Assembly (NCBI RefSeq): GCF_913774235.1
Contig: NZ_CAJYDW010000019.1
Location: 124,001 to 188,000 of the forward strand
Origin: an uncultured Pseudomonas sp.
GTDB taxonomy: Bacteria > Pseudomonadota > Gammaproteobacteria > Pseudomonadales > Pseudomonadaceae
Length of the DNA stretch: 64,000 nt
Reading direction: 5' to 3'
The notes beneath the pieces were generated by a model. It was given only the letters and a program-made list of their open reading frames with translations, did no database searches and was not told where the DNA came from. Position numbers and translations under genes: made by a program. Of this stretch, positions 27,909 through 37,119 are shown one piece after another (the first letter of the stretch is position 1; every line of letters begins with the position of its first letter).

Positions 27909-29309
27909 TCAGCCGGGATCGCGATGGTTGGGGTGTAGGTCGCTCAGGGCGACGCTGACCGAGGTACGGGTGGCGAGGTCGATGCCTTCGCTCGCCACCT
28001 CGGCGAGGAAGTCGATCTGCTCGGGGGTGATGACATAGGGCGGCAGGAAGTAGACCACGTTGCCCAGGGGGCGCAACAGGGCACCACGGGAGAGGGCGTG
28101 CTTATAGACCGCCAGGCCGCGGCGCTCCTGCCAGGGGTAGGGGGTGCGGTTGGCCTTGTCGGCGGTCATCTCGATGGCCAGGGCCATGCCGGTCTGGCGC
28201 ACCTCGCCGACCTGCGGGTGCTCGGCCAGGTGCGCGGTGGCCTCGGCCATGCGTCGGGCCAGCGGCTGGTTGGCTGCGATGACGTCGTCCTGTTCGAAGA
28301 TGTCCAGGGTCGCCAGGGCGGCGGCGCAGGCCAGCGGGTTGCCGGTATAGCTGTGGGAGTGCAGGAAGGCGCGCAGGGTGTGGTAGTCGTCGTAGAAGGC
28401 CTGGTAGACGGTGTCGGTAGTCAGGCAGGCGGCCAGCGGCAGGTAGCCGCCGGTGAGCGCCTTGGACAGGCAGAGGAAGTCCGGGCGGATGCCGGCCTGC
28501 TCGCAGGCGAACATCGTCCCGGTGCGGCCGAAGCCCACGGCGATTTCGTCGTGGATCAGGTGCACGCCATAGCGGTCGCAGGCTTCGCGCAGGAGGCGCA
28601 GATAGACCGGGTGGTACATGCGCATGCCGGTGGCGCCCTGGATCAGCGGTTCGACGATGACCGCGGCGACGCTCTGGTGATGCTCGGCCAGGGTGCGTTC
28701 CATGTGCGCGAACATCTGCCGGGAGTGTTCTTCCCAACCTATTCCCTCGGGGCGCAGGTAGCAATCGGGGCTCGGCACCTTGAGGGTGTCCAGCAACAGG
28801 CCCTGGTAGGTCTCGGTGAACAGCGCCACGTCCCCCACCGACATGGCCGCCACGGTCTCGCCGTGGTAGCTGTTGGTCAGGGTGACGAAGCGGCGCTTCT
28901 GCGGCTGACCGACGTTGCGCCAGTAGTGGTAGCTCATCTTCAGCGCTACCTCGATGCACGAGGAGCCGTTGTCGGCGTAGAACACCCGGTCGAGGCCGGC
29001 CGGGGTGAGGGCGACCAGGCGTTCGGACAGCTCGATCACCGGCTGGTGGCTGAAGCCGGCGAGGATGACGTGTTCCAACTGGTCGACCTGGGCCTTGATA
29101 CGCGCGTTGATGCGCGGATTGGCGTGGCCGAAGACGTTGACCCACCAGGAGCTGACGGCGTCCAGGTAACGCTTGCCGTCGAAGTCCTCCAGCCAGACGC
29201 CCTCGCCACGGCGGATCGGGATCACCGGCAGCTGTTCGTGATCCTTCATCTGGGTGCAGGGGTGCCAGAGCACCTCCAGGTCGCGGCGCATCCAGTCGTG
29301 ATTGGTCAT
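27909..29309 (-). CDS. bioA: Adenosylmethionine--8-amino-7-oxononanoate aminotransferase
   Basis: A 466-residue class III PLP aminotransferase in biotin synthesis, converting KAPA to DAPA using SAM as amino donor. Seen are LWHPCTQMKDHE, DAVSSWWVNVFGH, DNGSSCIEVALKMSYHYW, NSYHGETVAAMSVGD, HLIHDEIAVGFGRTG and the PLP lysine in LSKALTGGYLPLAA. The ATG at 29309 (MTNHDWMRRDLEVLW) is preferred over an upstream Met in the same frame, since homologues begin at this point. It is first in a bioA-rsmE-HAD unit and divergent from the amine oxidase gene. Confidence 0.95.
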   Translation of the reverse strand: MTNHDWMRRDLEVLWHPCTQMKDHEQLPVIPIRRGEGVWLEDFDGKRYLDAVSSWWVNVFGHANPRINARIKAQVDQLEHVILAGFSHQPVIELSERLVALTPAGLDRVFYADNGSSCIEVALKMSYHYWRNVGQPQKRRFVTLTNSYHGETVAAMSVGDVALFTETYQGLLLDTLKVPSPDCYLRPEGIGWEEHSRQMFAHMERTLAEHHQSVAAVIVEPLIQGATGMRMYHPVYLRLLREACDRYGVHLIHDEIAVGFGRTGTMFACEQAGIRPDFLCLSKALTGGYLPLAACLTTDTVYQAFYDDYHTLRAFLHSHSYTGNPLACAAALATLDIFEQDDVIAANQPLARRMAEATAHLAEHPQVGEVRQTGMALAIEMTADKANRTPYPWQERRGLAVYKHALSRGALLRPLGNVVYFLPPYVITPEQIDFLAEVASEGIDLATRTSVSVALSDLHPNHRDPG

Positions 29310-29481
29310 GGCGATCTCCCGGCGCTGGCCCGGCGGCAAAAAGGGGGCGCAAGCCTAAGTCAGGCCGCACGACAGGAGCAAGGCGCGGGCCGATTGCCGG
29401 TCGTGGCGGCGTCTGGTTGCCCCGTTGCCGCTCGCGTATGCTGCGCCACCGCCGTTTCCCGGTCCCAGGAGTCTAGAGAAG

Positions 29482-31080
29482 ATGTCGTCGCGTTGGACAG
29501 GTTTTACCGTCTGCTTGGCAGCCGGGGTATTCGCCACCAGCCTGAGCGCAGGCGCTGCCGAGAAGGCGCACAAAGACGCCCATAAAGAGGTGCACAAGGC
29601 ACCGGAGAAAGCCGCCGCTGCCCCCGCCGCGCCCAGTGGGCCCTCGGCGATCGTGGTCGGTGCCGGCATGGCCGGTCTGGCCTCGGCCTATGAACTGCAG
29701 CAGGCTGGCTGGAACGTGACCCTGCTCGAAGCCGGCCCTCGCGTCGGTGGTCGCTCCGGCCTGGCCTCCAGCGAATGGATCGGCGACACCAAGGCCCAGC
29801 CGGTGCTCAATCATTACCTGGATACCTTCAAGCTCAAGACCGTCGACGCGCCTTCCTTCGTGCGTACTCCGGGCTATCTGATCGAAGGCCAGTACTATTC
29901 CCAGGACGACCTGGCGCAGAAGATGCCGGCCGTGGCCGATGCCTTGAAGCGCGTCGACAAATCCCTGGACGATCTGGCCGCTGCCATCAGCGATCCGCTG
30001 CAGCCGACCGCCACCCCGACCCTGCACGCCCTCGACCAGATCAACGCCGCCACCTGGCTGGACAAGCAGAGCCTGCCGCCGGTGGCCCGCCAACTGATCA
30101 ACCAGCGCATCCGCACCCGCTACGACGAGCCCTCGCGGCTGTCGCTGCTCTATCTGGCCCAGCAGACCCGCGTCTATCGCGGCGTCGACGACAAGGACCT
30201 GCGCGCCGCCCGCCTGCCCGGTGGCAGCGAGGTCCTGGCCCAGGCCTTCGTCAAGCAGATCAAGACGATCAAGACCGACAGCAAGGTCACGAGCATTGTC
30301 CAGGATAAGGACGGTGTCGTGGTCAAGGCCGGCAACTCCGGCTACAAGGCGGACTACGTGGTGATGGCGGTGCCGTTGCGTGCCCTGGGTCAGGTGCAGA
30401 TGACGCCGGCGCTGGACGCCACTCAGCAGGCGGCCATCAAGGGCACCACCTACGGCTGGCGCGACCAGATCCTGCTCAAGTTCAAGACCCCGGTGTGGGA
30501 CAGCAAGTCGCGCATGAGCGGCGAGATCTACAGCGACCAGGGCCTGGGCATGCTGTGGGTGGAACCGGACGTCAAGGGCGGCGCCAACGTGCTGGTCAAC
30601 CTGGCCGGCGACAGCGCGCGCCTGGTACAGGCCTTCGGCGACAAGCAGATGGTCGATCAGGTACTGATCCGCTTCCATGCCTTCTATCCCAAGGCGCGCG
30701 GAGCCTTCTCCGGCTACGAAGTGCGTCGCTACAGCCGCGATCCGGGCGTGGGTGGTGCCTACCTGGCCTACGGTCCGGGGCAGATCACCCGCTACTGGCG
30801 ACTGTGGGAAAAGCCCACGGGCCGAGTGATCTTCGCCGGCGAGCACACCGATCCGTTGCATCCGGGCACCCTGGAAGGCGCCCTGGCCAGTGGTCAACGT
30901 GCCGCCGAGCAGGTCCGCGACCTCAAGGCCGGCAAGGCCGTGGTCCCGGTGGTCGCCAGCGCCAAGGCCGCGGCCACCCCGGCCCAGCCGGCCGCTACGC
31001 CCAAGCCTGCCGAGGCCGCGCCGGCCAAGGACAGCGGCGAGCACGGCTTCTTCTGGAAGCTGTTCCACTGGTCGTTCTGA
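29482..31080 (+). CDS. Exported FAD-dependent amine oxidase/NAD(P)-binding protein
   Basis: A 532-residue flavoprotein with an N-terminal signal-like segment (WTGFTVCLAAGVFATSLSAGA), a His/Lys-rich stretch, and a Rossmann FAD motif VVGAGMAGLASAYELQQAGW followed by EAGPRVGGRSG. The C-terminal FAD segment is VIFAGEHTDPLHPGTLEGALASG. After it comes an Ala/Pro/Lys-rich tail ending in an aromatic patch (HGFFWKLFHWSF). It corresponds in position to PAO1 PA0421. The substrate is not known; monoamine or polyamine oxidation is inferred from the fold. The start at 29482 has AGAGAAG upstream. Confidence 0.85.
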   Translation: MSSRWTGFTVCLAAGVFATSLSAGAAEKAHKDAHKEVHKAPEKAAAAPAAPSGPSAIVVGAGMAGLASAYELQQAGWNVTLLEAGPRVGGRSGLASSEWIGDTKAQPVLNHYLDTFKLKTVDAPSFVRTPGYLIEGQYYSQDDLAQKMPAVADALKRVDKSLDDLAAAISDPLQPTATPTLHALDQINAATWLDKQSLPPVARQLINQRIRTRYDEPSRLSLLYLAQQTRVYRGVDDKDLRAARLPGGSEVLAQAFVKQIKTIKTDSKVTSIVQDKDGVVVKAGNSGYKADYVVMAVPLRALGQVQMTPALDATQQAAIKGTTYGWRDQILLKFKTPVWDSKSRMSGEIYSDQGLGMLWVEPDVKGGANVLVNLAGDSARLVQAFGDKQMVDQVLIRFHAFYPKARGAFSGYEVRRYSRDPGVGGAYLAYGPGQITRYWRLWEKPTGRVIFAGEHTDPLHPGTLEGALASGQRAAEQVRDLKAGKAVVPVVASAKAAATPAQPAATPKPAEAAPAKDSGEHGFFWKLFHWSF

Positions 31081-31092
31081 TCCCGGCCTAGG

Positions 31093-31122
31093 CACAGGCG
31101 CTGGTCTCTCCCAGCGCCTGTG
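31093..31122 (+). terminator. Hairpin after amine oxidase gene
   Basis: A 12-bp perfect stem (31093-31104 with 31111-31122) around a 6-base loop, 12 bases beyond the stop codon. There is no T run after it, so it may be a weak or Rho-assisted terminator. Confidence 0.5.
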
Positions 31123-31253
31123 GTGGATCGGACGGGACGCAGTCGCCGCGTCCGATGCATCGATTCCTTCGATATTGATTCGAGACTTTTTCCGCTTTCC
31201 TTCGATACGTTTGCAGCTAGGCTTAGGCAAAGCTTTTTCAGGAGAGAAAAGCG

Positions 31254-31808
31254 ATGCACTGGCGCAACGACGGCCTTCGTTACGGTCTGGTCAGTCTGGT
31301 TCTGCATTGGGTCATGGCTCTGGCGATCGTCGCCATGTTCGCCTCCGGCCTGTGGATGCGTACCCTGGACTACTACGACAGCTGGTACCACACCGCCCCC
31401 GAACTGCATAAGAGCGCCGGCATCCTGCTGCTGATCGCCCTGGTGCTGCGCCTGCTCTGGCGCCTGGTCAGTCCGCCGCCACCGGTGGAGGGCAGCCCCC
31501 TGGTGCGCCGCGCCGCGGGCGTCGGCCACTTCCTGCTCTATGGACTGATGCTCACCGTCATGGTGGCTGGCTACCTGATCTCCACCGCCGATGGCGTGGC
31601 CATCGATGTGTTCGGCTGGTTCAAGGTCCCGGCGACCCTCAGCGGGCTGCCGGATCAAGCCGACACCGCCGGCAAGATCCATCTCTGGTTCGCCTGGACG
31701 CTGATCGTCCTGGCCGGTCTGCACGTGCTGGCCGCGCTCAAGCATCACTTCGTCGACCGCGATGGCACCCTGGTGCGCATGCTCGGCCGCGTGCACAACC
31801 CTTCCTGA
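31254..31808 (+). CDS. Cytochrome b561-family membrane protein
   Basis: A 184-residue four-helix membrane cytochrome. His residues that could bind two b hemes are seen in LVLHWVMALAIV, ELHKSAGILL, GHFLLYGLMLTVMVAGYLIS and GKIHLWFAWTLIVLAGLHVLAALKHHF. It transfers electrons between quinol and a partner in the inner membrane or periplasm. The following gene is a YceI protein 36 bp downstream, a pairing often seen and suggestive of a joint quinone- or lipid-linked role. Confidence 0.9.
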   Translation: MHWRNDGLRYGLVSLVLHWVMALAIVAMFASGLWMRTLDYYDSWYHTAPELHKSAGILLLIALVLRLLWRLVSPPPPVEGSPLVRRAAGVGHFLLYGLMLTVMVAGYLISTADGVAIDVFGWFKVPATLSGLPDQADTAGKIHLWFAWTLIVLAGLHVLAALKHHFVDRDGTLVRMLGRVHNPS

Positions 31809-31844
31809 TCCTCCGCTTCCAACAACCACCTGGAGCTTCATCCA

Positions 31845-32423
31845 ATGCTGAAGAAAACCTTCGCCGCCCTGGCCCTGGGCACCGCTCTGCTGGGCGCCGG
31901 CCAGGCCATGGCCGCCGACTACAAGATCGACAAGCAGGGCCAGCATGCCTTCATCCAGTTCCGGATCCAGCACCTGGGCTACAGCTGGCTGTACGGTACC
32001 TTCAAGGACTTCGATGGCTCCTTTACCTTCGATGCCAAGGACCCGTCCGCCGACAAGGTCAAGGTGACCATCAACACCGACAGCGTCGACACTAACCACG
32101 CCGAGCGCGACAAGCACCTGCGCAGCGCCGACTTCCTCAACGTCGCCGCCCATCCGCAGGCCACCTTCGTGTCGACCAAGGTCACCCCCACTGGCGAAGG
32201 CACTGCCGACGTCACGGGCGACCTGACCCTCAATGGTGTGACCAAGCCGGTCGTCATCAAGGCGCACTTCCTCGGCGAAGGCAAGGATCCCTGGGGTGGC
32301 TACCGCGCCGGCTTCGAGGGCACCACCACCCTCAAGCTCAAGGACTTCAACATCCAGAAGGACCTGGGGCCGAAGTCCCAGGACGTGGAGTTGATGATGT
32401 CCTTCGAAGGCGTGCGCCAGTAA
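31845..32423 (+). CDS. Periplasmic YceI-family lipocalin-like protein
   Basis: A 192-residue secreted protein. A signal peptide ([23 protein letters not shown], cut before ADYK) precedes a YceI beta-barrel with [52 protein letters not shown] and [13 protein letters not shown]. YceI proteins bind polyisoprenoids or ubiquinone-like lipids; the P. aeruginosa counterpart (PA0423) is also described as a secreted protease PasP, which I cannot judge here. It probably forms an operon with the b561 gene and ends at a strong terminator. Confidence 0.92.
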   Translation: MLKKTFAALALGTALLGAGQAMAADYKIDKQGQHAFIQFRIQHLGYSWLYGTFKDFDGSFTFDAKDPSADKVKVTINTDSVDTNHAERDKHLRSADFLNVAAHPQATFVSTKVTPTGEGTADVTGDLTLNGVTKPVVIKAHFLGEGKDPWGGYRAGFEGTTTLKLKDFNIQKDLGPKSQDVELMMSFEGVRQ

Positions 32424-32450
32424 CAGGACGCCCTCAGGTTGTAACCAAAG

Positions 32451-32475
32451 ATGCCGGATTCGTCCGGCATTTTTG
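32451..32475 (+). terminator. Rho-independent terminator after yceI
   Basis: An 8-bp stem (32451-32458 with 32463-32470) closed by a TTCG tetraloop and followed by ttttg. It separates the yceI unit from the efflux operon. Confidence 0.88.
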
Positions 32476-32648
32476 TGGGCGCCTGTTTTCCCAGTGGCGC
32501 TGTGGTTGAGCGATTTGCGTCTCAGAACTTGGCCCAGGTCCCATGGTCTGCTACCCAGATCGGTCGCCCGGGCCCATCCTTGCTTGATTCAGTCGTCCTC
32601 ACGAGTAGTCGGATCGCCCTGGCGAGATACCCGAGCACAACGCTTGGG

Positions 32649-32683
32649 TTATTTACAAACAGTCGTGAACGTAAGTATATTGG
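32649..32683 (+). promoter_or_regulatory. Efflux-operon promoter overlapped by a TtgR-like operator
   Basis: TTTACA (32652-32657) and TATATT (32676-32681) are 18 bp apart and can serve as -35 and -10. The same stretch, TTTACAAACAGTCGTGAACG then TAAGTATATT, closely resembles the operator bound by TtgR in front of ttgABC in P. putida, which I recall as TATTTACAAACAACCATGAA then TGTAAGTATATT. The start codon of the adaptor gene is 91 bp downstream. No ttgR or mexR gene lies nearby. From 32476 to 32648 I see no gene. Confidence 0.7.
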
Positions 32684-32771
32684 TCTGATAATAATTCCAC
32701 GTTCGAGCCGGTGCGGATCCATACAAGGCGCGCTGCGCATGCTCATTCCCCCGCTTTCAAGGACTTCAGAT

Positions 32772-33968
32772 ATGCAGATCAAGCCGGCGCATGCCTTCTT
32801 CGCTCCCGCCCTGCTCGCCCTCGCCTTGGCGCTGGGTGCCTGCGGCAAGCAGGACAACAAGGACCAGCAGCAACAGCAGCAACAGAAACCCCCGGAAGTC
32901 GGCGTGGTGACCATCGAGCCGCGCACCGTGACCCTGACCGACGAGCTGCCCGGTCGTACCTCCGCCTTCCGCATCGCCGAGGTGCGTCCCCAGGTGAGTG
33001 GCATCCTGCTCAAGCGCAACTTCACCGAAGGCGGGGACGTCAAGGCCGGCCAGCAGCTGTACCAGATCGATCCGCGCACCTATGAAGCCAACGTGAATTC
33101 GGCCAAGGCATCGCTGGCCCAGGCCCAGGCGACCCTGGCCTCGAACCGGCTCAAGGCGCAGCGCTATGGCGCGCTGGTCAAGGAGCAGGCGATCAGCAAG
33201 CAGGAAGCCGACGATGCCCTGTCGGTCCAGCGGCAGAACGAAGCCCAGGTGGAATCGGCCAAGGCCGCGCTGCGCAACGCCGAGATCAACCTGGCCTACA
33301 CCAAGGTCGCCGCGCCCATCTCCGGGCGCATCAGCCGCTCGATGGTGACCGAGGGTGCCCTGGTCACCGCCGACCAGACCACCGCCCTGGCGACCATCAA
33401 CCAGCTCGATCCCATCTATGTCGACGTGACCCAGTCCGCCACCGATCTACTGCGCCTGCGTCGTGAGCTGGACAGCGGCCAGCTGCAGCGCGTGCAGGGT
33501 GAGAATTCCGCCGAAGTGAAGTTGATGCTGGAAGACGGCAGCGCCTACAGTCGGCCCGGCAAGCTCAAGTTCGCCGAGGTGTCGGTGGATCCGAGCACTG
33601 GCTCGGTTACCATCCGTGCCGAATTCCCCAACCCCGACAAGCTGCTGCTGCCCGGCATGTTCGTGCGCGCCCAGCTGCAGTCCGGGGTGCGCCAGAACGC
33701 CTTGCTGGTACCGCAACAGGGCGTGACCCGTGACATCAAGGGCCAGCCCACCGCCATGGTGGTCAATGGCGAAGGCAAGGTCGAGCAACGGGTGCTCAAG
33801 ACCGAACGCACCGTCGGTGCCGACTGGTTGGTCACCGATGGTCTGAAGGCTGGTGACAAGGTCATCACCGAGGGCCTGCAGAAGATCAAGCCCGGTGCCA
33901 CCGTCACCGCCAAGCCGGCGAGCAACGTCGCCTCCGCCGCGCAGCAGCCGGCGGGTCAGGGTCAGTAA
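32772..33968 (+). CDS. mexA: RND efflux periplasmic adaptor (MexA/TtgA type)
   Basis: A 398-residue lipoprotein. The signal ends in the lipobox LGAC with the lipidated Cys at 24. A glutamine run (QQQQQQQ) precedes the membrane-fusion domain (AEVRPQVSGILLKRNFTEGGDV), the alpha-hairpin (about 95-165) and the barrel and membrane-proximal domains ending in VTEGLQKIKPGATV-type sequence. It links the inner-membrane pump to the outer-membrane channel. The ATG at 32772 is chosen because it opens directly on the lipoprotein signal; the much longer in-frame reading from 32451 runs through the terminator and promoter. Confidence 0.93.
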   Translation: MQIKPAHAFFAPALLALALALGACGKQDNKDQQQQQQQKPPEVGVVTIEPRTVTLTDELPGRTSAFRIAEVRPQVSGILLKRNFTEGGDVKAGQQLYQIDPRTYEANVNSAKASLAQAQATLASNRLKAQRYGALVKEQAISKQEADDALSVQRQNEAQVESAKAALRNAEINLAYTKVAAPISGRISRSMVTEGALVTADQTTALATINQLDPIYVDVTQSATDLLRLRRELDSGQLQRVQGENSAEVKLMLEDGSAYSRPGKLKFAEVSVDPSTGSVTIRAEFPNPDKLLLPGMFVRAQLQSGVRQNALLVPQQGVTRDIKGQPTAMVVNGEGKVEQRVLKTERTVGADWLVTDGLKAGDKVITEGLQKIKPGATVTAKPASNVASAAQQPAGQGQ

Positions 33969-33980
33969 GGGGAGCGCCCG

Positions 33981-36900
33981 ATGTCCAAGTTCTTCATCGA
34001 CCGGCCCATCTTCGCCTGGGTGATCGCCCTGGTGATCATGCTCGCCGGCATCCTGTCGATCCTCAATTTGCCGATCAACCAGTACCCGAACATCGCGGCA
34101 CCGGCGGTCTCCATCCAGGTGACCTACCCGGGCGCCTCGGCGCAGACGGTGCAGGACACCGTGGTCCAGGTCATCGAACAGCAGATGAACGGGATCGACA
34201 ACCTCAGGTACATCTCCTCGGAGTCCAACTCCGATGGCAGCATGACCATCATCGTCACCTTCAACCAGGGTACCAACCCCGACATCGCCCAGGTTCAGGT
34301 GCAGAACAAGCTGCAACTGGCGACGCCCCTGCTGCCCCAGGAAGTGCAACAGCAGGGCATGCGGGTCGCCAAGTACCAGCGTAACTTCATGATGGTGGTG
34401 GGTCTGGTGTCGCGCGACGGCTCCATGACCAAGGAAGACCTGTCCAACTACATCGTCTCCAACATGCGCGATCCCATCGCGCGGACCAGCGGCGTAGGCG
34501 ACTTCCAGGTCTTCGGCGCCCAGTACGCCATGCGCATCTGGCTCGATCCGGCCAAGCTGGTGAAGTACCAGCTGACGCCGGTGGACGTCAGCAGCGCCAT
34601 CCAGAGCCAGAACGTGCAGATCGCCTCCGGCCAGCTCGGCGGCCTGCCGGCGGTGGACGGGCAGCAGCTCAACGCCACCATCATCGGCAAGACCCGCCTG
34701 ACCTCGGCCGAGGAATTCGGCAAGATCTTCCTCAAGGTCAACCAGGACGGTTCCCAGGTACGCCTGCGCGACGTGGCGCGCATCGAACTCGGCGGCGAGA
34801 ACTACGCCATCGATGCCCAGTTCGATGGCAAGCCGGCCTCGGGCATGGCGCTGCGCCTGGCTACCGGGGCCAACGCCCTGGATACCGCCAAGGCGGTGCG
34901 CGCCACCATCGACCGGCTCAAGCCCTTCATGCCGGCCGGCATGGACGTGGTCTATCCCTATGACACCACCCCGGTGGTGACGGCCTCGATTCACGAGGTG
35001 GTGAAGACCCTGGGCGAAGCCGTGCTCCTGGTGTTCCTGGTGATGTTCCTGTTCCTGCAGAACTTCCGGGCCACCCTGATTCCCACCATCGCCGTACCTG
35101 TGGTGCTGCTGGGAACCTTCGCCGTGCTCCTGGCGGCCGGTTTCACCATCAACATCCTGACCATGTTCGGCATGGTGCTGGCCATCGGTCTGCTGGTGGA
35201 CGACGCCATCGTGGTGGTGGAGAACGTCGAGCGGGTGATGGCCGAGGAGGGGCTCTCGCCCAAGGAGGCGACCCGCAAGTCCATGGGCCAGATTCAGGGC
35301 GCCCTGGTGGGTATCGCCATGGTGCTGTCGGCGGTGTTCGTGCCCATGGCCTTCTTCGGCGGGTCCACCGGGGTGATCTATCGCCAGTTCTCCATCACCA
35401 TCGTTTCCTCGATGGTTCTGTCGGTGCTGGTGGCCCTGATCCTCACGCCGGCGCTGTGCGCCACCCTGCTCAAGCCGGTGCAACAGGGGCATCACGAGAA
35501 GCGTGGTTTCTTCGGCTGGTTCAACCGCAAGTTCGAGAGCGGTCAGCACCGCTACGAGCGAAGTGTGGCCGCGGTGATCCGCCACAAGGTGCCCTTCCTG
35601 CTGTTGTACGTGGCCATCGTCGCCGTGATGGCCTTCCTCTTCACGCGCGTGCAGTCCTCCTTCCTGCCGGAAGAAGACCAGGGCGTGATCTTCGCCCAGG
35701 TCACCACGCCGCCCGGCTCCAGTGCCGAGCGCACGCAAAAGGTGCTCGACACCATGCGTGAGATGATGATGAAGAACGACTCCAGCGCCATCAGCTCGAT
35801 GTTCACCGTCAACGGCTTCAACTTCGCCGGTCGCGGTCAGAGCTCGGGCCTGGCCTTCATCCAGCTCAAGCCCTGGGACCAGCGTCCCGATGCCAAGGAT
35901 GGCGCCAGCGCTGTCGCCGGCCGGGCCATGGGCTATCTGTCGGGCATCAAGGACGCCATCGTCTATGCCATCGTCCCGCCGGCGGTACTGGAGCTGGGTA
36001 ACGCCACCGGTTTCGACTTCTACCTGCAGGACCAGGGCGGCATCGGCCACGAGGCGCTCATGGCCGCGCGCAACCAGTTGCTCGGCATGGCCGCGCAGAA
36101 TCCCAAGCTGATGCAGACCCGTCCGAACGGCCTCAACGACGAGCCGCAGTTCAAGCTCATCGTCGACGACGAGAAGGTCCGGGCGTTGGGCGTGTCCCAG
36201 AGCGACGTCAACCAGACGCTGTCCATCGGCTGGGCTTCGAGCTACGTCAACGACTTCATCGACCGTGGTCGGGTGAAGAAGGTGTACCTGCAGGGCGAAG
36301 CCAGTGCGCGGATGAACCCCGAGGACTTCGACAAGTGGTACGTGCGCAACGCCTCGGGCGAGATGGTGCCGGTCTCGGCCTTCGCCCGCGGCGAGTGGAT
36401 CTACGGTTCGCCCAAGCTGGAGCGCTACAACGGCGTGTCCTCCATGGAGATCCAGGGTTCGCCGGCGCCGGGCTACAGCACCGGTGACGCCATGGCCGAG
36501 ATCGAGAACATGGTCGGGCAGCTGCCCCAGGGCGTGGGCATCGCCTGGACGGGGCTGTCCTACGAGGAGCGCCTGGCCGGTTCCCAGGAACTGTACCTCT
36601 ACCTGCTCTCGCTGCTGGTGGTGTTCCTCTGCCTGGCGGCCCTCTACGAGAGCTGGTCGATCCCGGTGGCGGTCATCCTGGTCGTGCCGCTGGGCGTCGT
36701 GGGCGCCATTGCCGCCACCTATTTCCGCGGCCTGGGCAACGACGTCTTCTTCAAGGTCGGCCTGTTGACCACCGTGGGCCTCGCGGCGAAGAACGCCATC
36801 CTCATCGTCGAATTCGCCAAGGAGCTGCACGAAGGCGGTAAGAACATCGTCGATGCGGCGGTGGAAGCGGCGCGGATGCGCTTGCGCCCCATCATCATGA

Positions 36901-37118
36901 CCTCCATGGCCTTCATCCTGGGCGTGGTACCGCTGGCCATCTCCTCGGGCGCAAGCTCGGGCAGCCAGCACGCGGTCGGTACCGGTGTGATCGGCGGCAT
37001 GCTGACCGCCACGGTGCTGGCGATCTTCTGGATTCCCATGTTCTACGTGGTGGTCAGCAGCCTATTCAAGGACAAGGCCACCAAGGAGCAGGAAGCCCAT
37101 GGCAAGGAAGGACACTGA
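33981..37118 (+). CDS. mexB: RND multidrug efflux transporter (MexB/TtgB type)
   Basis: A 1045-residue proton-driven HAE1-family pump. It starts [21 protein letters not shown] and has the proton-relay pair D407-D408 in [18 protein letters not shown]. Typical pieces include the porter domain [15 protein letters not shown], the [11 protein letters not shown] loop and a C-terminal half repeating the membrane topology ([17 protein letters not shown]). It exports beta-lactams, quinolones, solvents and other amphiphiles in the close relatives. It lies 12 bp after the adaptor gene, and its stop is 1 bp from the channel gene start. Confidence 0.96.
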   Translation: MSKFFIDRPIFAWVIALVIMLAGILSILNLPINQYPNIAAPAVSIQVTYPGASAQTVQDTVVQVIEQQMNGIDNLRYISSESNSDGSMTIIVTFNQGTNPDIAQVQVQNKLQLATPLLPQEVQQQGMRVAKYQRNFMMVVGLVSRDGSMTKEDLSNYIVSNMRDPIARTSGVGDFQVFGAQYAMRIWLDPAKLVKYQLTPVDVSSAIQSQNVQIASGQLGGLPAVDGQQLNATIIGKTRLTSAEEFGKIFLKVNQDGSQVRLRDVARIELGGENYAIDAQFDGKPASGMALRLATGANALDTAKAVRATIDRLKPFMPAGMDVVYPYDTTPVVTASIHEVVKTLGEAVLLVFLVMFLFLQNFRATLIPTIAVPVVLLGTFAVLLAAGFTINILTMFGMVLAIGLLVDDAIVVVENVERVMAEEGLSPKEATRKSMGQIQGALVGIAMVLSAVFVPMAFFGGSTGVIYRQFSITIVSSMVLSVLVALILTPALCATLLKPVQQGHHEKRGFFGWFNRKFESGQHRYERSVAAVIRHKVPFLLLYVAIVAVMAFLFTRVQSSFLPEEDQGVIFAQVTTPPGSSAERTQKVLDTMREMMMKNDSSAISSMFTVNGFNFAGRGQSSGLAFIQLKPWDQRPDAKDGASAVAGRAMGYLSGIKDAIVYAIVPPAVLELGNATGFDFYLQDQGGIGHEALMAARNQLLGMAAQNPKLMQTRPNGLNDEPQFKLIVDDEKVRALGVSQSDVNQTLSIGWASSYVNDFIDRGRVKKVYLQGEASARMNPEDFDKWYVRNASGEMVPVSAFARGEWIYGSPKLERYNGVSSMEIQGSPAPGYSTGDAMAEIENMVGQLPQGVGIAWTGLSYEERLAGSQELYLYLLSLLVVFLCLAALYESWSIPVAVILVVPLGVVGAIAATYFRGLGNDVFFKVGLLTTVGLAAKNAILIVEFAKELHEGGKNIVDAAVEAARMRLRPIIMTSMAFILGVVPLAISSGASSGSQHAVGTGVIGGMLTATVLAIFWIPMFYVVVSSLFKDKATKEQEAHGKEGH

Positions 37119-37119
37119 T

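Noticed and set aside
32451-32771. In-frame N-terminal extension of the efflux adaptor
   Set aside because: It would translate through a terminator hairpin and the promoter/operator; the lipoprotein signal begins at 32772.
33447-36971. Open frame of 1174 codons on the minus strand opposite mexA/mexB
   Set aside because: Antisense shadow of strongly conserved efflux genes in GC-rich DNA; composition is rich in His, Gly and Gln with no recognisable domain.
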